Numbered from the stretch's first letter, positions 15,009-24,838 are shown. The stretch is 64,000 nucleotides of DNA from Parvibaculum sp040390855 (GCA_040390855.1 JAZJXO010000015.1:14068-78067); one strand, 5' to 3'. Program-made: numbers and translations. The notes: generated by a model from the letters alone, not told the origin.

Positions 15009-16246
15009 CAATACACCGTTGCCTGAACGACTGCCTTGAGGCGTTCGATGATGGAGAATTCGTCATCGGTAAAATCAGCGTCGATCCACCACTCTTCAAC
15101 CTCGCGGGCGACGCGGCCGATCTCGGGCCCTTCGGGCACGCCCGCCGATTTGATGTTCTGGCCTGTGAGCGGAAAGTGCGGCTTCTGCCAGCTATCTGCC
15201 AGTGCCAGCATCGCACGCCACTGGAATGTGTTGTGGCCCACGCGGTCGCTCGCCCAGCCGAGCATGACGCGATCCTTGAAGCACTCAACGCCGATCCGGT
15301 AGAGCGCCTTGCGCACTTCCTTGATCGAGAGATAGGCGACAATCTTCGTTTCATCCGTCAGCATCGCGGTAATACGCGCACGCTCTTTATTTGACAGACG
15401 CAAACGCTGCGCGAAAACCTCGATACCGTCTTTATCGAGATCGAGCATCGAACCAAGACGCAGGATCGGGTCCGACGTGAAAAGCTGTTTGACCTCGACC
15501 TCGGTGAGATTTTCAAACCGGTCAAGCCTTGCTGCTTCCGGCAACACGATGGAAAGAATACCCGTTGCCGCAAGCTGACGAATGGCGGCAACGGCGTTAT
15601 CCGCGCCTAAAAGTTTCAACAATTCATCACGCACACGCTCGGCAGACAGTTGCCGCAAGCTCTCGCGCGCATCGGCGCAGGCCTTCAAACCATCGGGATC
15701 CAGTTCGCCCTTGCCGTACCACGCATGAAAACGGAAGAAGCGTAAGATCCGCAGATAGTCTTCCGCGATGCGTGACGCCGCATCACCGATAAAACGGATG
15801 CGGCGTGCCGCAAGATCAGCAAGCCCCGTGCCCAAAGGATCATGCACCGTGCCGTCAGCGCCCGCATAGAGCGCGTTCACTGTGAAGTCGCGGCGCTTGG
15901 CGTCTTCCACCCAATCGCCGGTGAACGCGACATCCGCATGACGGCCATCGGTCGCGACATCCACACGCAGGGTCGTGATTTCATAACTGCGCTTCGGCAG
16001 CACAGCCGTGATCGTGCCATGCTGAATGCCTGTGGGCACCACCTTTATGCCCTTGGCATCCAGAAGCGCCTGCGCCTCCTGCGGCGTCGCAACGCAGGCA
16101 ATGTCGATGTCAGCGACAGGTTCGCCCATCAGATGATTGCGCACCGCACCACCGACAATCCGCGCGTGGCCGAGCGCTGCAAGCACCGTTTGCGTGTCCG
16201 CATCGGTCAGCCAATCGGCATATTGAATTTTCGTCGGGTCGCTCAT
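15008..16246 (-). CDS. cca: CCA tRNA nucleotidyltransferase
   Basis: A 412-residue class II nucleotidyltransferase that adds or repairs the 3' CCA end of tRNA. The head domain has IVGGAVRNHLMGEPVADIDIA with the metal-binding DxD pair, the RRDFTVNALY motif, and the AEDYLRILRFFRFHAWYG neck. The C-terminal helical domain holds the tRNA body. The gene overlaps the NUDIX gene upstream by 4 bases (ATGA) and the DUF3828-like gene downstream by 1 base. Confidence 0.95.
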   Translation of the reverse strand: MSDPTKIQYADWLTDADTQTVLAALGHARIVGGAVRNHLMGEPVADIDIACVATPQEAQALLDAKGIKVVPTGIQHGTITAVLPKRSYEITTLRVDVATDGRHADVAFTGDWVEDAKRRDFTVNALYAGADGTVHDPLGTGLADLAARRIRFIGDAASRIAEDYLRILRFFRFHAWYGKGELDPDGLKACADARESLRQLSAERVRDELLKLLGADNAVAAIRQLAATGILSIVLPEAARLDRFENLTEVEVKQLFTSDPILRLGSMLDLDKDGIEVFAQRLRLSNKERARITAMLTDETKIVAYLSIKEVRKALYRIGVECFKDRVMLGWASDRVGHNTFQWRAMLALADSWQKPHFPLTGQNIKSAGVPEGPEIGRVAREVEEWWIDADFTDDEFSIIERLKAVVQATVY

Positions 16247-16914
16247 TCCATCGTTTCCTGTGACGTCACTTCAATATCAGCTATCGCAAAAATCCGGTCA
16301 TACATGTTCTTCAACATGCCCGCCGTCGCGCCCCAGATATAATGCCCGTTATAGGGCATCGCATAATATTCGCGTTCGCGGCCCTGCCATGTGGCTTTGT
16401 GCCGCTCGTGATTTCTGCCGTCCATCAGGAATGACAGCGGCACCTCGAAGACTTCCGCCACCTCGCCGTCATGCACATCGAGCGTAAAGCCCGGACGCAC
16501 AAAACTCACCACCGGCAGAATGCGAAAGCCCGAGCCGGTTTCATACGCATCAAGATAGCCCGCCACCTCGATGAAATCAGCCTTCAACCCCACTTCCTCG
16601 TCCGCCTCGCGGATCGCGGCCTCTGCCGGTGTCTCCCCCGCCTCGATCTTGCCGCCGGGAAACGCCACCTGCCCCGCATGGCTGCCCAGATGATCGGCGC
16701 GCCGTGTCAGCAACACGCGCGGGCCTTCCACATATTCAACAATAGGCACAAGCACGGCCGCCGCGCGCAGGACCGGCTTCTGCTCGCGTGTCGCCCAACT
16801 TTCGGGCTGCAAGTCCCCGTCACCGCCCGGCACATAAGCCCCGAGCAATTCTGTCAATGACGGTGGCGCGGCGAAAACACGGGATACAATGAGCTTACGA
16901 TAATCTTCCATCAT
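16243..16914 (-). CDS. NUDIX hydrolase, CoA pyrophosphatase type
   Basis: A 223-residue NUDIX protein. The Nudix box GGKIEAGETPAEAAIREADEEVGL is complete in sequence order (Gx5Ex7REUxEExGU). It is preceded by LLTRRADHLGSHAGQVAFPGG, the CoA-recognition pattern of the CoAse subgroup; both are quoted in split form. Such enzymes cleave CoA to phosphopantetheine and 3',5'-ADP. The ATG at 16914 overlaps the stop of the DUF1285 gene (TGATG). The DUF1285-NUDIX-cca order is common in alphaproteobacteria. Confidence 0.85.
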   Translation of the reverse strand: MMEDYRKLIVSRVFAAPPSLTELLGAYVPGGDGDLQPESWATREQKPVLRAAAVLVPIVEYVEGPRVLLTRRADHLGSHAGQVAFPGGKIEAGETPAEAAIREADEEVGLKADFIEVAGYLDAYETGSGFRILPVVSFVRPGFTLDVHDGEVAEVFEVPLSFLMDGRNHERHKATWQGREREYYAMPYNGHYIWGATAGMLKNMYDRIFAIADIEVTSQETME

Positions 16915-17540
16915 CAAAACCGCATCTCTTCTGCCCGCATGAACGGAAAGAACACGCCACCGGACCAGACGCCGAACCATGTCGCGCCTTCGTGTTGCTC
17001 CTCAACGCCCAACTCAACGAGATCGTAAAACACCGCCCGGTTGATCAGTGCTTCAAGACGCGCCCGCACATGAACATAGGGTGCAGGCTCGCCGCTCGCC
17101 GCGTCGATCACAAACCGTATCGGATGGTCAGGCCCCGCCACCGTGTCGTCACCGACGCTTGTCGTGAAGGTCAGCACCTGATCGCGTCGCTTGCCTTGCG
17201 CTTTCATGGCGACGGCAAGGAAAGGCGCGTCATCGACTGTGATGCCGACCTTCTCCACCGGCGTCACGAGATAGTACTTCCCGTCCTCGTCATGGCGCAG
17301 AATGGTCGAGAAAAGCCGCACCAACCGCTCGCGACCGATAGGTGTGCCCATATAGAACCAGGTGCCGTCGCGGGCGATTCGCATGTCGAGATCGCCGCAG
17401 AAATCGGGGTTCCACAGATGGACCGGCGGCAGCCCGCACGCCTTCTTGCCCTCGCGTTCAGCGGCGCTGAGAAGTCCCGCCTGTGTCACTTCTGGCACTT
17501 TGGCAGGTGATTTTGGAGCCGGATCCGTCATCTCACTCAA
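16914..17540 (-). CDS. DUF1285 domain protein
   Basis: A 208-residue cytoplasmic protein of the DUF1285 family. Typical segments are PPVHLWNPDFCGDLDMRI, DGTWFYMGTPIGRERLVRLF, DGKYYLVTPVEKVGI and YVHVRARLEALINRAVFYDL. No enzymatic role is known. First gene of the coupled DUF1285-NUDIX-cca-DUF3828-DUF1294 block; its 118-base upstream gap with the divergent MoxR gene should hold both promoters. Confidence 0.88.
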   Translation of the reverse strand: MSEMTDPAPKSPAKVPEVTQAGLLSAAEREGKKACGLPPVHLWNPDFCGDLDMRIARDGTWFYMGTPIGRERLVRLFSTILRHDEDGKYYLVTPVEKVGITVDDAPFLAVAMKAQGKRRDQVLTFTTSVGDDTVAGPDHPIRFVIDAASGEPAPYVHVRARLEALINRAVFYDLVELGVEEQHEGATWFGVWSGGVFFPFMRAEEMRF

Positions 17541-17657
17541 ACTTCCTGCTGCTTGCTGATGCTTTTAGGCTAGAGCGGACATAATATCGCCACCGGAACT
17601 CAAGCCAATAGTGTCACTATAGGCCACATCTTGTAACGCGCGCCCGTCGCCTTTGCG

Positions 17658-18677
17658 ATGGCACATCCTATCCTTAGGTCAATGCAGACAATCAGTGAAG
17701 CGGACGGCTGCGCCGTTCAGGAAATCGAAGCCTCCGGAGCGAAGATCGCCGAGGCACGAAAAGCCATTTCAGAAATGATTTATGGTCAGGAACAGGTGAT
17801 CGACCAGACGCTTGTGACGGTACTCGCGGGCGGCCATGCGCTGCTTGTCGGCGTGCCGGGGCTGGCAAAGACGCTGCTTGTGCACACGATGGGCGTTGTC
17901 CTCGGCCTTGACGATAAACGCATCCAGTTCACGCCCGACCTGATGCCAGCCGACATTCTGGGGTCCGAGGTGCTGGAAGAAAGCGAACGCGGCACACGCA
18001 GCTTCCGCTTCCTCAAGGGCCCCGTCTTCTGCCAGCTTCTCATGGCCGACGAAATCAACCGCGCCAGCCCGCGCACACAGTCGGCCCTCCTGCAGGCCAT
18101 GCAGGAAAAACAAGTGACGGTCGCTGGCGTGCGCTATGAGCTTCCCGCCCCCTTCCATGTGCTCGCCACGCAAAACCCGCTGGAGCAGGAAGGCACCTAT
18201 CCGCTGCCCGAAGCCCAGCTTGACCGTTTCCTCACGCAGATCGATGTGAACTATCCCGACCGCGAAGCCGAACGCCGCATGTTGCTCTCCACCACCGGCA
18301 GCACCGACGTGAAGGTCCGCCCCGCCATGACGGCAGAAGACCTGCTCACCGCGCAAAAGCTCGTACGCCGCGTCCCCGTCGGCGAAAAAGTCGTGAACGC
18401 CATTCTGGAACTCGTCCGCTCCGCCCGCCCCGAAGAAGGAGCCTCCGCCGAAGTCGAACGCCACGTCGCCTGGGGTCCGGGTCCGCGCGCGAGCCAGGCC
18501 CTCATGCTCGCTGTGCGTGCCCGCGCCTTGATCGACGGCCGCTACTCGCCCTCCGTGGACGACGTCAAAGCGCTTGCCGCGCCCGTGCTGCGTCACCGTA
18601 TGGCGCTCAATTTCTCCGCGCGTGCTGAAGGCGTCACCGTCAGCGGCGTCATCGACCGTCTCTGCCGCAACATCTGA
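17658..18677 (+). CDS. MoxR-family AAA+ ATPase
   Basis: A 339-residue AAA+ protein of the MoxR branch. Walker A is GVPGLAKT, Walker B is LLMADEINRASPRTQSALL, and sensor motifs follow in VLATQNPLEQEGTYPLPEAQ. MoxR ATPases act as chaperones that mature VWA-domain proteins, and the three genes downstream encode DUF58 and VWA-type membrane proteins as expected. The first ATG is used; a second ATG at 17682, preceded by AGGT, is possible. Spacing to the DUF58 gene is 12 bases, so an operon of four genes is likely. Confidence 0.93.
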   Translation: MAHPILRSMQTISEADGCAVQEIEASGAKIAEARKAISEMIYGQEQVIDQTLVTVLAGGHALLVGVPGLAKTLLVHTMGVVLGLDDKRIQFTPDLMPADILGSEVLEESERGTRSFRFLKGPVFCQLLMADEINRASPRTQSALLQAMQEKQVTVAGVRYELPAPFHVLATQNPLEQEGTYPLPEAQLDRFLTQIDVNYPDREAERRMLLSTTGSTDVKVRPAMTAEDLLTAQKLVRRVPVGEKVVNAILELVRSARPEEGASAEVERHVAWGPGPRASQALMLAVRARALIDGRYSPSVDDVKALAAPVLRHRMALNFSARAEGVTVSGVIDRLCRNI

Positions 18678-18689
18678 GCCGTTATCGCC

Positions 18690-19637
18690 ATGCGGCTCCC
18701 CTTCCCGACCAGCACCAAAACCGCAGACACAAATCTGCGTGTGCAGGCTGACACGCTCGCCGAGGCGATGCCGCCGCTTGTCACTGAGGCCGAGCGCATA
18801 GCGAACACCGTCGCGCAGGGTATGCATGGCCGCAGGCGGACTGGCATGGGCGAAAGCTTCTGGCAATATCGCCGCTTCCGCGAAGGCGACACGACCTCCT
18901 CCGTTGACTGGCGACACTCCGCCCGCTCAAGCCATTTATTCGTGCGCGAAACCGAAGTCGAAGCGGCTGAAAGCGTCTGGCTCTGGCGCGACGGTTCGCC
19001 CTCCATGGACTATATGTCCGACGGCGCAACGCAAACCAAGAAAGACCGCGCCACAGTGCTGACGCTGGCGCTCGCCTCCCTACTCGTGCAGGGCGGCGAA
19101 AGCGTGGCCGTTCTCGGTAGCGGATTTCCAGTAAGTAGCGGACGCACCGCCTATCGCCGCATCGCCCATCACCTGATTGACAATCCGGAAGAAGGCCGAC
19201 GGGCGCTTGCCCTCGACAGCCTGCCGCCGCCAGCGCAAATGCCGCGCTACGCCCAGATCGTTCTCATCTCGGATTTTCTTTCACCACCCGAAGACATCAT
19301 CGCCCGCATCAAAGGCTATGCGGCAGATGGCGTCCGCGGCCATCTCATTCAGGTGCTCGATCCGGCGGAAGAAGACCTGCCGTTCACAGGCCGTACAGAA
19401 TTTGAAGGCATCGAAGAAAACCTACGCCTGATGATCGGGCGCGCCGAACGCCTGCGCAAGCGCTATCACGAGCGATTGGCGAGCCACCGCGATCAGATCA
19501 TGTCAGCCGCGCAGCGCCTCAACTTCACCTTCGCCACCCACCGTACCGACCGTGCGCCGCACACCGCGCTGCTCGCGCTTTACGGCGCGCTGTCCGGCGC
19601 GATCGACGCGCGCCGCCCGCCGCGCAGTGGTGGGTGA
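18690..19637 (+). CDS. DUF58 domain protein
   Basis: A 315-residue DUF58 protein. The core motif FWQYRRFREGDTTSSVDWRHSARSSHLFVRE is recognised in parts (YRRFREGD, DWRHSARS). It leads into a VWA-like fold with a MIDAS-type DGSPSMDY. No TM segment is evident, so it may be cytosolic or bound to its membrane partners. The gene lies between the MoxR ATPase and the large membrane protein, the standard order of this cluster. Confidence 0.9.
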   Translation: MRLPFPTSTKTADTNLRVQADTLAEAMPPLVTEAERIANTVAQGMHGRRRTGMGESFWQYRRFREGDTTSSVDWRHSARSSHLFVRETEVEAAESVWLWRDGSPSMDYMSDGATQTKKDRATVLTLALASLLVQGGESVAVLGSGFPVSSGRTAYRRIAHHLIDNPEEGRRALALDSLPPPAQMPRYAQIVLISDFLSPPEDIIARIKGYAADGVRGHLIQVLDPAEEDLPFTGRTEFEGIEENLRLMIGRAERLRKRYHERLASHRDQIMSAAQRLNFTFATHRTDRAPHTALLALYGALSGAIDARRPPRSGG

Positions 19638-19640
19638 ACC

Positions 19641-22469
19641 ATGCTGTCTCTGGGAGCCTTTGCTTTTGCAAGCCCGCTGATGCTGCTGGGCCTTCTGGTG
19701 CTGCCTGCGATCTGGTGGTTCCTGCGCATCAGCCCGCCGCTACCCAAACGCGTGCGCTTTCCCGCGATCCGCCTCCTCGTCGGTCTTGACCGCGAAGAAG
19801 AAACACCGGCCCATACGCCGCTCTGGCTTCTGATCCTGCGCCTCGTGCTCGCGGCGCTTATCGTCCTTGCCCTCGCCAATCCCGTCTGGAACCCGGCCCC
19901 CAAAATCGTGGGCACCGGCCCCCTTCTCATCATCGCCGACAATGGCTGGGCATCTGCCACCCATTGGCGCGAACGCGCAAATACCATGGCCGATCTCATT
20001 GCCGGTGCCCGCCGCGACAACCGGCCCGTCCTCGTCACGGGCACAGCACCCGCAGCGAGCGCGCCCGCACTCAACTTCACGTCCGCCGACGACGCCATTG
20101 CCACAGCCCGCACGCTGGAGCCGCAACCGCTCGCGCCCGATCGTATGGCCCTTGTCAACCGCCTCAAAGCAAGTGATGTGACCAAACACGCACCGCAAGT
20201 GATCTGGCTCAGTGACGGCATCGACTACGGCTCGACAACAGATTTCGCCACCGGCCTTTCGGCCATCGCCTCGTCAAACAGTCTCGAACTTGTCGAACCT
20301 AAACCGGCAGAGCGCGGGCTGGCGCTTCTTCCGCCCGTGATCGAAGGCGAAGGTTTTATCGTGCCGCTGATCCGCGCCAGCGACAGCCATGCGATGAGCG
20401 GAAATGTGCTCGCGCTTAACGCGCAAGGCGCTGTCCTTGGCCGCGCGTCCTTCACCTTCGCGGGCGACGAGAGCGAAACCGAAGCCCGTCTCGAATTGCC
20501 GCTCGACCTGCGCAACAATGTCTCCCGCCTCGAAATAGCAGGCGAAACATCCGCCGCCGCCGTGAGCCTGCTCGATGAGCGCTGGCACCGCCGCACCGTC
20601 GGCATCGTCGCTGACACATCACAGGAAGAAAGCCAGCGACTCCTCTCCGAGAGCTACTATCTGACCCGCGCCATCGGCCCCTATGCCGAGATCAGAACGC
20701 CCGCCACCGAGCACGGCAGCAAAAGCGAAATCGCCGAACTTCTTTCAACGCCCCTCTCCGTTCTCATCCTCGCTGACATCGGCAATATCGGACCCGATGA
20801 CCGCGCGCGACTGACGCAATGGATCGACAAAGGCGGCGTGCTCATCCGCTTTGCCGGCCCGAAGCTCGCCGCGCAAAGCGAGGTCCTGATGTCTGATCAT
20901 CTGATGCCGGTGGCGCTGCGCAGCGGCGGTCGCGCATTGGGCGGCGAACTGTCATGGACCACGCCGCAGCATCTCGCTCCATTCGATGACGCCAGCCCCT
21001 TCAACGGTCTCACCGTCCCCAAAGACGTCACCGTTTCACGACAGGTGCTGGCAGAACCTGCCGCCGACCTTGCCCCCCACACATGGGCGCGACTTGAAGA
21101 CGGTACACCTCTGGTGACGGCAACAACGCGCAGCAAGGGCCTCGTCGTTCTCGTGCATGTGACAGCGAATACCGATTGGTCAAACCTGCCGCTCTCCGGT
21201 CTCTTCGTTGACATGCTCCGCCGCACCATCGCTCTCTCGCAAGGCAGCGCGCAGGCGACCACAGGCGCGAGCACTCAGGCCGCATCGCTCGCCCCCGTAC
21301 GCACACTCAACGGCTTCGGGCATCTCGGCTCCCCGCCCGCCCTCGCAACGCCTGTTCCCGCCGCCACGTTCGAAGCAACAGACGCCAGCCCGCGCCACCC
21401 GCCGGGCTATTACGGCCCAGCCGACAGCCCGCGCGCGTTGAACCTCATCCGCCCGGACACGAAACTCGCCGCCCTCGGCACATTGTCCGGCGTCTCCTCG
21501 CGTCACGTCTATGCCGAAACTTCCGAGACGGCACTCCGCCCTCTCTTTCTTCTGGCCGCCCTTCTGCTCATCATCGCCGACGGCATCGCCGCGCTCTATG
21601 TGACGGGCCTGTTCGACACGACACCCATCCGCCATCCGCGCCGCAGCTTCAAATTCATGCCCGTGATCGCACTTGCACTTCTCGTCGCATCACTCCTTCC
21701 CGCGCATGATGCAAACGCCGCCGACAAATCCGCGCTCGACTTCGCCCTTGATGCGGCCAACAACACACGATTAGCTTATGTCATCACCGGCGATACGACG
21801 ACCGACGAGACAAGCCGCGCCGGGCTCGAAGGTCTCTCAAAAGTCTTACGCGCCCGCACCGCCTTCCAACCCGCCGCGCCGATGGGCGTCGATGTCAAAC
21901 GCGACGAGCTTGCCTTCTTCCCGCTGCTCTATTGGCCGATGACAAGCGGTCAGGAAAATCTCACACCCGACGCCCTCGCCCGCGTCAACGCCTATATGGA
22001 ACATGGCGGCACGATCCTTTTTGACACGCGCGATCAGGACCAGAACATCACCGGCCTTGTCGGCCCCGGCACTCAGACATTGCGCCGCCTCATCGGCAAA
22101 CTCGATCTACCCCCCCTCACGCCCGTTTCCAAAACCCATGTGCTGACGAAATCTTTTTATCTCCTGCAAGACTTCCCCGGCCGCTTTGACGGCGGCATGC
22201 TCTGGGTCGTCCGCGACGGCGGCAATACCGGACAGGATGCATTGTCGAAGGACGGTGTCTCGCCGATCATCGTCGGCTCCAATGATTACGCCGCCGCATG
22301 GGCGCGCGACGCAACGGGCCGGCCGGTCTATCCGACCGAACCCGGCGGCGAAGGCCAGCGCGAAATGGCCTATCGCTTCGGCGTCAATCTCGTCATGTAC
22401 ACGCTTACCGGCAATTACAAAGCCGATCAGGTCCATATCCCCGCGCTTCTCGAACGACTGGGGCAGTAG
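19641..22469 (+). CDS. BatA-like N-terminus plus DUF4159 membrane protein
   Basis: A 942-residue membrane protein. It opens with the BatA-like segment FASPLMLLGLLVLPAIWWFLR and has a second TM near residues 60-80. A long extracytoplasmic region follows. TM segments recur near 635-660 and 672-690, and the C-terminal DUF4159 domain (about 700-942) contains ELAFFPLLYWPMT and GGTILFDTRDQD. DUF4159 domains resemble glutamine-amidotransferase folds but have no proven activity. Together with MoxR and DUF58 it likely forms an envelope-associated complex; its cargo is unknown. It lies 3 bases after DUF58 and 1 base before the next gene. Confidence 0.88.
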   Translation: MLSLGAFAFASPLMLLGLLVLPAIWWFLRISPPLPKRVRFPAIRLLVGLDREEETPAHTPLWLLILRLVLAALIVLALANPVWNPAPKIVGTGPLLIIADNGWASATHWRERANTMADLIAGARRDNRPVLVTGTAPAASAPALNFTSADDAIATARTLEPQPLAPDRMALVNRLKASDVTKHAPQVIWLSDGIDYGSTTDFATGLSAIASSNSLELVEPKPAERGLALLPPVIEGEGFIVPLIRASDSHAMSGNVLALNAQGAVLGRASFTFAGDESETEARLELPLDLRNNVSRLEIAGETSAAAVSLLDERWHRRTVGIVADTSQEESQRLLSESYYLTRAIGPYAEIRTPATEHGSKSEIAELLSTPLSVLILADIGNIGPDDRARLTQWIDKGGVLIRFAGPKLAAQSEVLMSDHLMPVALRSGGRALGGELSWTTPQHLAPFDDASPFNGLTVPKDVTVSRQVLAEPAADLAPHTWARLEDGTPLVTATTRSKGLVVLVHVTANTDWSNLPLSGLFVDMLRRTIALSQGSAQATTGASTQAASLAPVRTLNGFGHLGSPPALATPVPAATFEATDASPRHPPGYYGPADSPRALNLIRPDTKLAALGTLSGVSSRHVYAETSETALRPLFLLAALLLIIADGIAALYVTGLFDTTPIRHPRRSFKFMPVIALALLVASLLPAHDANAADKSALDFALDAANNTRLAYVITGDTTTDETSRAGLEGLSKVLRARTAFQPAAPMGVDVKRDELAFFPLLYWPMTSGQENLTPDALARVNAYMEHGGTILFDTRDQDQNITGLVGPGTQTLRRLIGKLDLPPLTPVSKTHVLTKSFYLLQDFPGRFDGGMLWVVRDGGNTGQDALSKDGVSPIIVGSNDYAAAWARDATGRPVYPTEPGGEGQREMAYRFGVNLVMYTLTGNYKADQVHIPALLERLGQ

Positions 22470-22470
22470 A

Positions 22471-24600
22471 ATGGAACCTACGACAGCCGTCACATCATCA
22501 AACGCCATGACCACATCGAGTGGATGGGACATCATCTTCGATCCCTCGCTTCCCGTCTCCCTCATCATTCTTCTCGGCGGCATCGGTGCGCTCGTCGTCA
22601 CCTATGCCGCATGGCGCGGTGCGCGCAGCGCAGGCTGGCGGCTCGGGGCACTCATCATCACGCTTCTCGTCATTCTCAATCCGACCATCCGTCAGGAAGA
22701 CCGCGACCCCGTCAATGACATTGCGGTCGTCCTCGTCGATCAAAGCCAGAGCATGTCGATCGGTGCGCGCACGGCAGACGCCGTCGCGACACTGAAAGCC
22801 ACCGAAGACAAGCTGAAAACACTCACGGGTCTCAAAACCCGTATCCTGACCGTCGGCAACACTGCAAACTCGTCGGACGCAGGCGAAGGCACCAACGCCT
22901 TTGCGGCGCTGGAGCAAGCCTTGGCTGACATACCAGCCGAACGCCTCGCCGGTGTCATCCTCATCACCGACGGCGAAATCCATGACGTACCGCAGAAGCT
23001 GTCATCTCTGGGTTTCAAAGCTCCCGTGCACGGCCTCATCGTCGGCAACCGGAACGAGCGCGACCGCCGCCTCACCGTGCTGGAAGCTCCACGTTTCGGC
23101 ATCGTCAACAAGCCGGTGACGCTCACCCTTCGCGTCGATGAGGCCAGCGACGCGGCCACAACCGGCGGCATGGCCTCCGTCACCGTCAACATCGACGGCA
23201 AACGCGTGCAGCAAACCGAAGTGCATCTCGGCGAGCCTGCCAAACTCACACTGGTCCTCGACCATGCCGGTCCCAATGTCATCGAGATCGACGTTGCCGC
23301 CGGACCCGACGAGTTGACACCCGCCAACAATCGCGCCGTGATTGTCGCCAACGGCATCCATGACCGCCTGCGCGTACTGCTCATTTCCGGCGAGCCCAAT
23401 CCCGGCGAGCGCACATGGCGCAACTTCCTCCGCGCCGACCCCTCGGTCGATCTCGTGCATTTCACAATTTTAAGGCCGCCGGAAATCGACGACGGCATAC
23501 CCATCGAAGAACTTTCGCTCATCGCCTTTCCGACCAGCGAACTCTTCGTCGAGAAACTGCATGAATTCGATCTCATCATCTTTGACCGCTACAAGCGTCA
23601 GAGCGTACTGCCGCTCGAATATCTTTCGAACGTTGCCGACTTTGTCGAGAACGGCGGCGCGGTGCTCGACGCCGCCGGTCCGAGCTTTGCCTCGCCCTAT
23701 TCGCTCTTCCGCACACCGCTCGCACGCATCCTGCCTGCCGAACCCACCGGCGATGTCTCGACCGGAGATTTCCGTCCCCACGTGACGGACCTGGGCAAAC
23801 GCCATCCCGTCACCGCCGGTCTGGCGGGCGATGCAACGCCTGAAGCCACATGGGGCCCATGGTTCCGCGTCATCGACACCAATGTCAGCCGTGGCAGCAT
23901 CATCATGGACGCGCCCAACGACCGCCCGCTCCTCGTGCTCGACCGCGTCGGCAAAGGCCGCGTCGCGCAGCTTCTCTCAGATCAATTCTGGCTCTGGTCG
24001 CGCGGCTATGAAGGCGGCGGCCCGCAGTCAGAGCTTTTACGCCGCGTCGCCCATTGGCTGATGAAAGAACCCGACCTCGAAGAAGAAAACCTCGCCGCGG
24101 CGATCAACGGCACAACACTCACCGTCAAACGCCGCTCCATGTCGGATGCCGTGCCCGAAATCGACGTCACCTCACCTTCAGGCAAGATCACCAGACTGAA
24201 ACCCGAAACCGTCGCACCGGGCCGCTTCGACGCACAAACGCCTGCAACCGAACTCGGCCTCTATCGCATCACACAGGGCGATCTGACAGCAGTTGCCGCC
24301 GCAGGACCGCTCAACCCGCGCGAGTTCGCCGACGTCCGCGCCACCGACAAACTTCTGAAACCCGTCACCGACGCCTCCGGGGGCAGCACCTACTGGGTCG
24401 GCCCCAACGGCGAGGACACACCCGATATCCGCACCACGCGCCCCGGCAAAGACGCCGCCGGATCGGACTGGCTCGGTCTCCAGCGCAACAACCAGTATTT
24501 CGTCCGCGCGGTGCGACAGGCCCCCCTCATCATCGGCCCGCTGGCCCTGCTGCTCATCCTCGGCACACTGGCGCTGGCATGGCGACGGGAGGGGCGGTGA
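22471..24600 (+). CDS. Large membrane protein with VWA-like MIDAS
   Basis: A 709-residue protein. Two TM segments lie near the N-terminus (SLIILLGGIGALVVTYAAW and LGALIITLLVILNP). A VWA-like domain follows (about 90-220) with the metal-site motif DQSQSMS. A glutamine-amidotransferase-like region (about 300-560, LLISGEPNPGERTWRNFL) comes next, and there is a C-terminal TM (LIIGPLALLLILGTLALAW). The ATG at 22471 is used, one base after the previous stop; an upstream in-frame reading overlaps the DUF4159 gene and is not credible. It closes the MoxR operon. Confidence 0.87.
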   Translation: MEPTTAVTSSNAMTTSSGWDIIFDPSLPVSLIILLGGIGALVVTYAAWRGARSAGWRLGALIITLLVILNPTIRQEDRDPVNDIAVVLVDQSQSMSIGARTADAVATLKATEDKLKTLTGLKTRILTVGNTANSSDAGEGTNAFAALEQALADIPAERLAGVILITDGEIHDVPQKLSSLGFKAPVHGLIVGNRNERDRRLTVLEAPRFGIVNKPVTLTLRVDEASDAATTGGMASVTVNIDGKRVQQTEVHLGEPAKLTLVLDHAGPNVIEIDVAAGPDELTPANNRAVIVANGIHDRLRVLLISGEPNPGERTWRNFLRADPSVDLVHFTILRPPEIDDGIPIEELSLIAFPTSELFVEKLHEFDLIIFDRYKRQSVLPLEYLSNVADFVENGGAVLDAAGPSFASPYSLFRTPLARILPAEPTGDVSTGDFRPHVTDLGKRHPVTAGLAGDATPEATWGPWFRVIDTNVSRGSIIMDAPNDRPLLVLDRVGKGRVAQLLSDQFWLWSRGYEGGGPQSELLRRVAHWLMKEPDLEEENLAAAINGTTLTVKRRSMSDAVPEIDVTSPSGKITRLKPETVAPGRFDAQTPATELGLYRITQGDLTAVAAAGPLNPREFADVRATDKLLKPVTDASGGSTYWVGPNGEDTPDIRTTRPGKDAAGSDWLGLQRNNQYFVRAVRQAPLIIGPLALLLILGTLALAWRREGR

Positions 24601-24678
24601 CCTTTTCTTTCCCATCCCTTTAAGGGGGAGGAAGATAGAAAAAGTTGCATCCCCCCAAATCCTCCCCTATGGTCCAAA

Positions 24679-24697
24679 AATGTTATATTATTACATT
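24679..24697. promoter_or_regulatory. Zur box controlling the zinc uptake operon
   Basis: The 19-base sequence AATGTTATATTATTACATT is palindromic except for one base pair and the centre. It matches the remembered alphaproteobacterial Zur pattern ATGTTATA-w-TATAACAT. It lies 13 bases before the small leading gene and 138 bases before znuC. Zur bound with zinc would block transcription here. Confidence 0.8.
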
Positions 24698-24709
24698 ACA
24701 GCGTGACCT

Positions 24710-24838
24710 ATGGTCGAGCCTGCCGCCCCCCAGCCCCCAACCCGCACTTTCATGGGTGCCAGCGTCTCCCTCCGGCTCGGCCTTGCCGCGCTCTGCCTTG
24801 CCGTCCTCTGGTCCGGCGTCTGGTGGGCTATCGCATGA
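24710..24838 (+). CDS. 42-residue single-TM protein leading the zinc operon
   Basis: A short gene, ATG 24710 to TGA 24838, not previously recognised by me in any family. The N-terminal 14 residues are proline-rich and polar. Residues 17-41 are a strongly hydrophobic helix ending GVWWAIA. Its stop overlaps the znuC start by 4 bases (ATGA), the mark of translational coupling. It sits just after the Zur box, so it is the first cistron of the operon. Possible roles are a small accessory subunit of the zinc transporter or a leader that sets znuC translation. Confidence 0.6.
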   Translation: MVEPAAPQPPTRTFMGASVSLRLGLAALCLAVLWSGVWWAIA

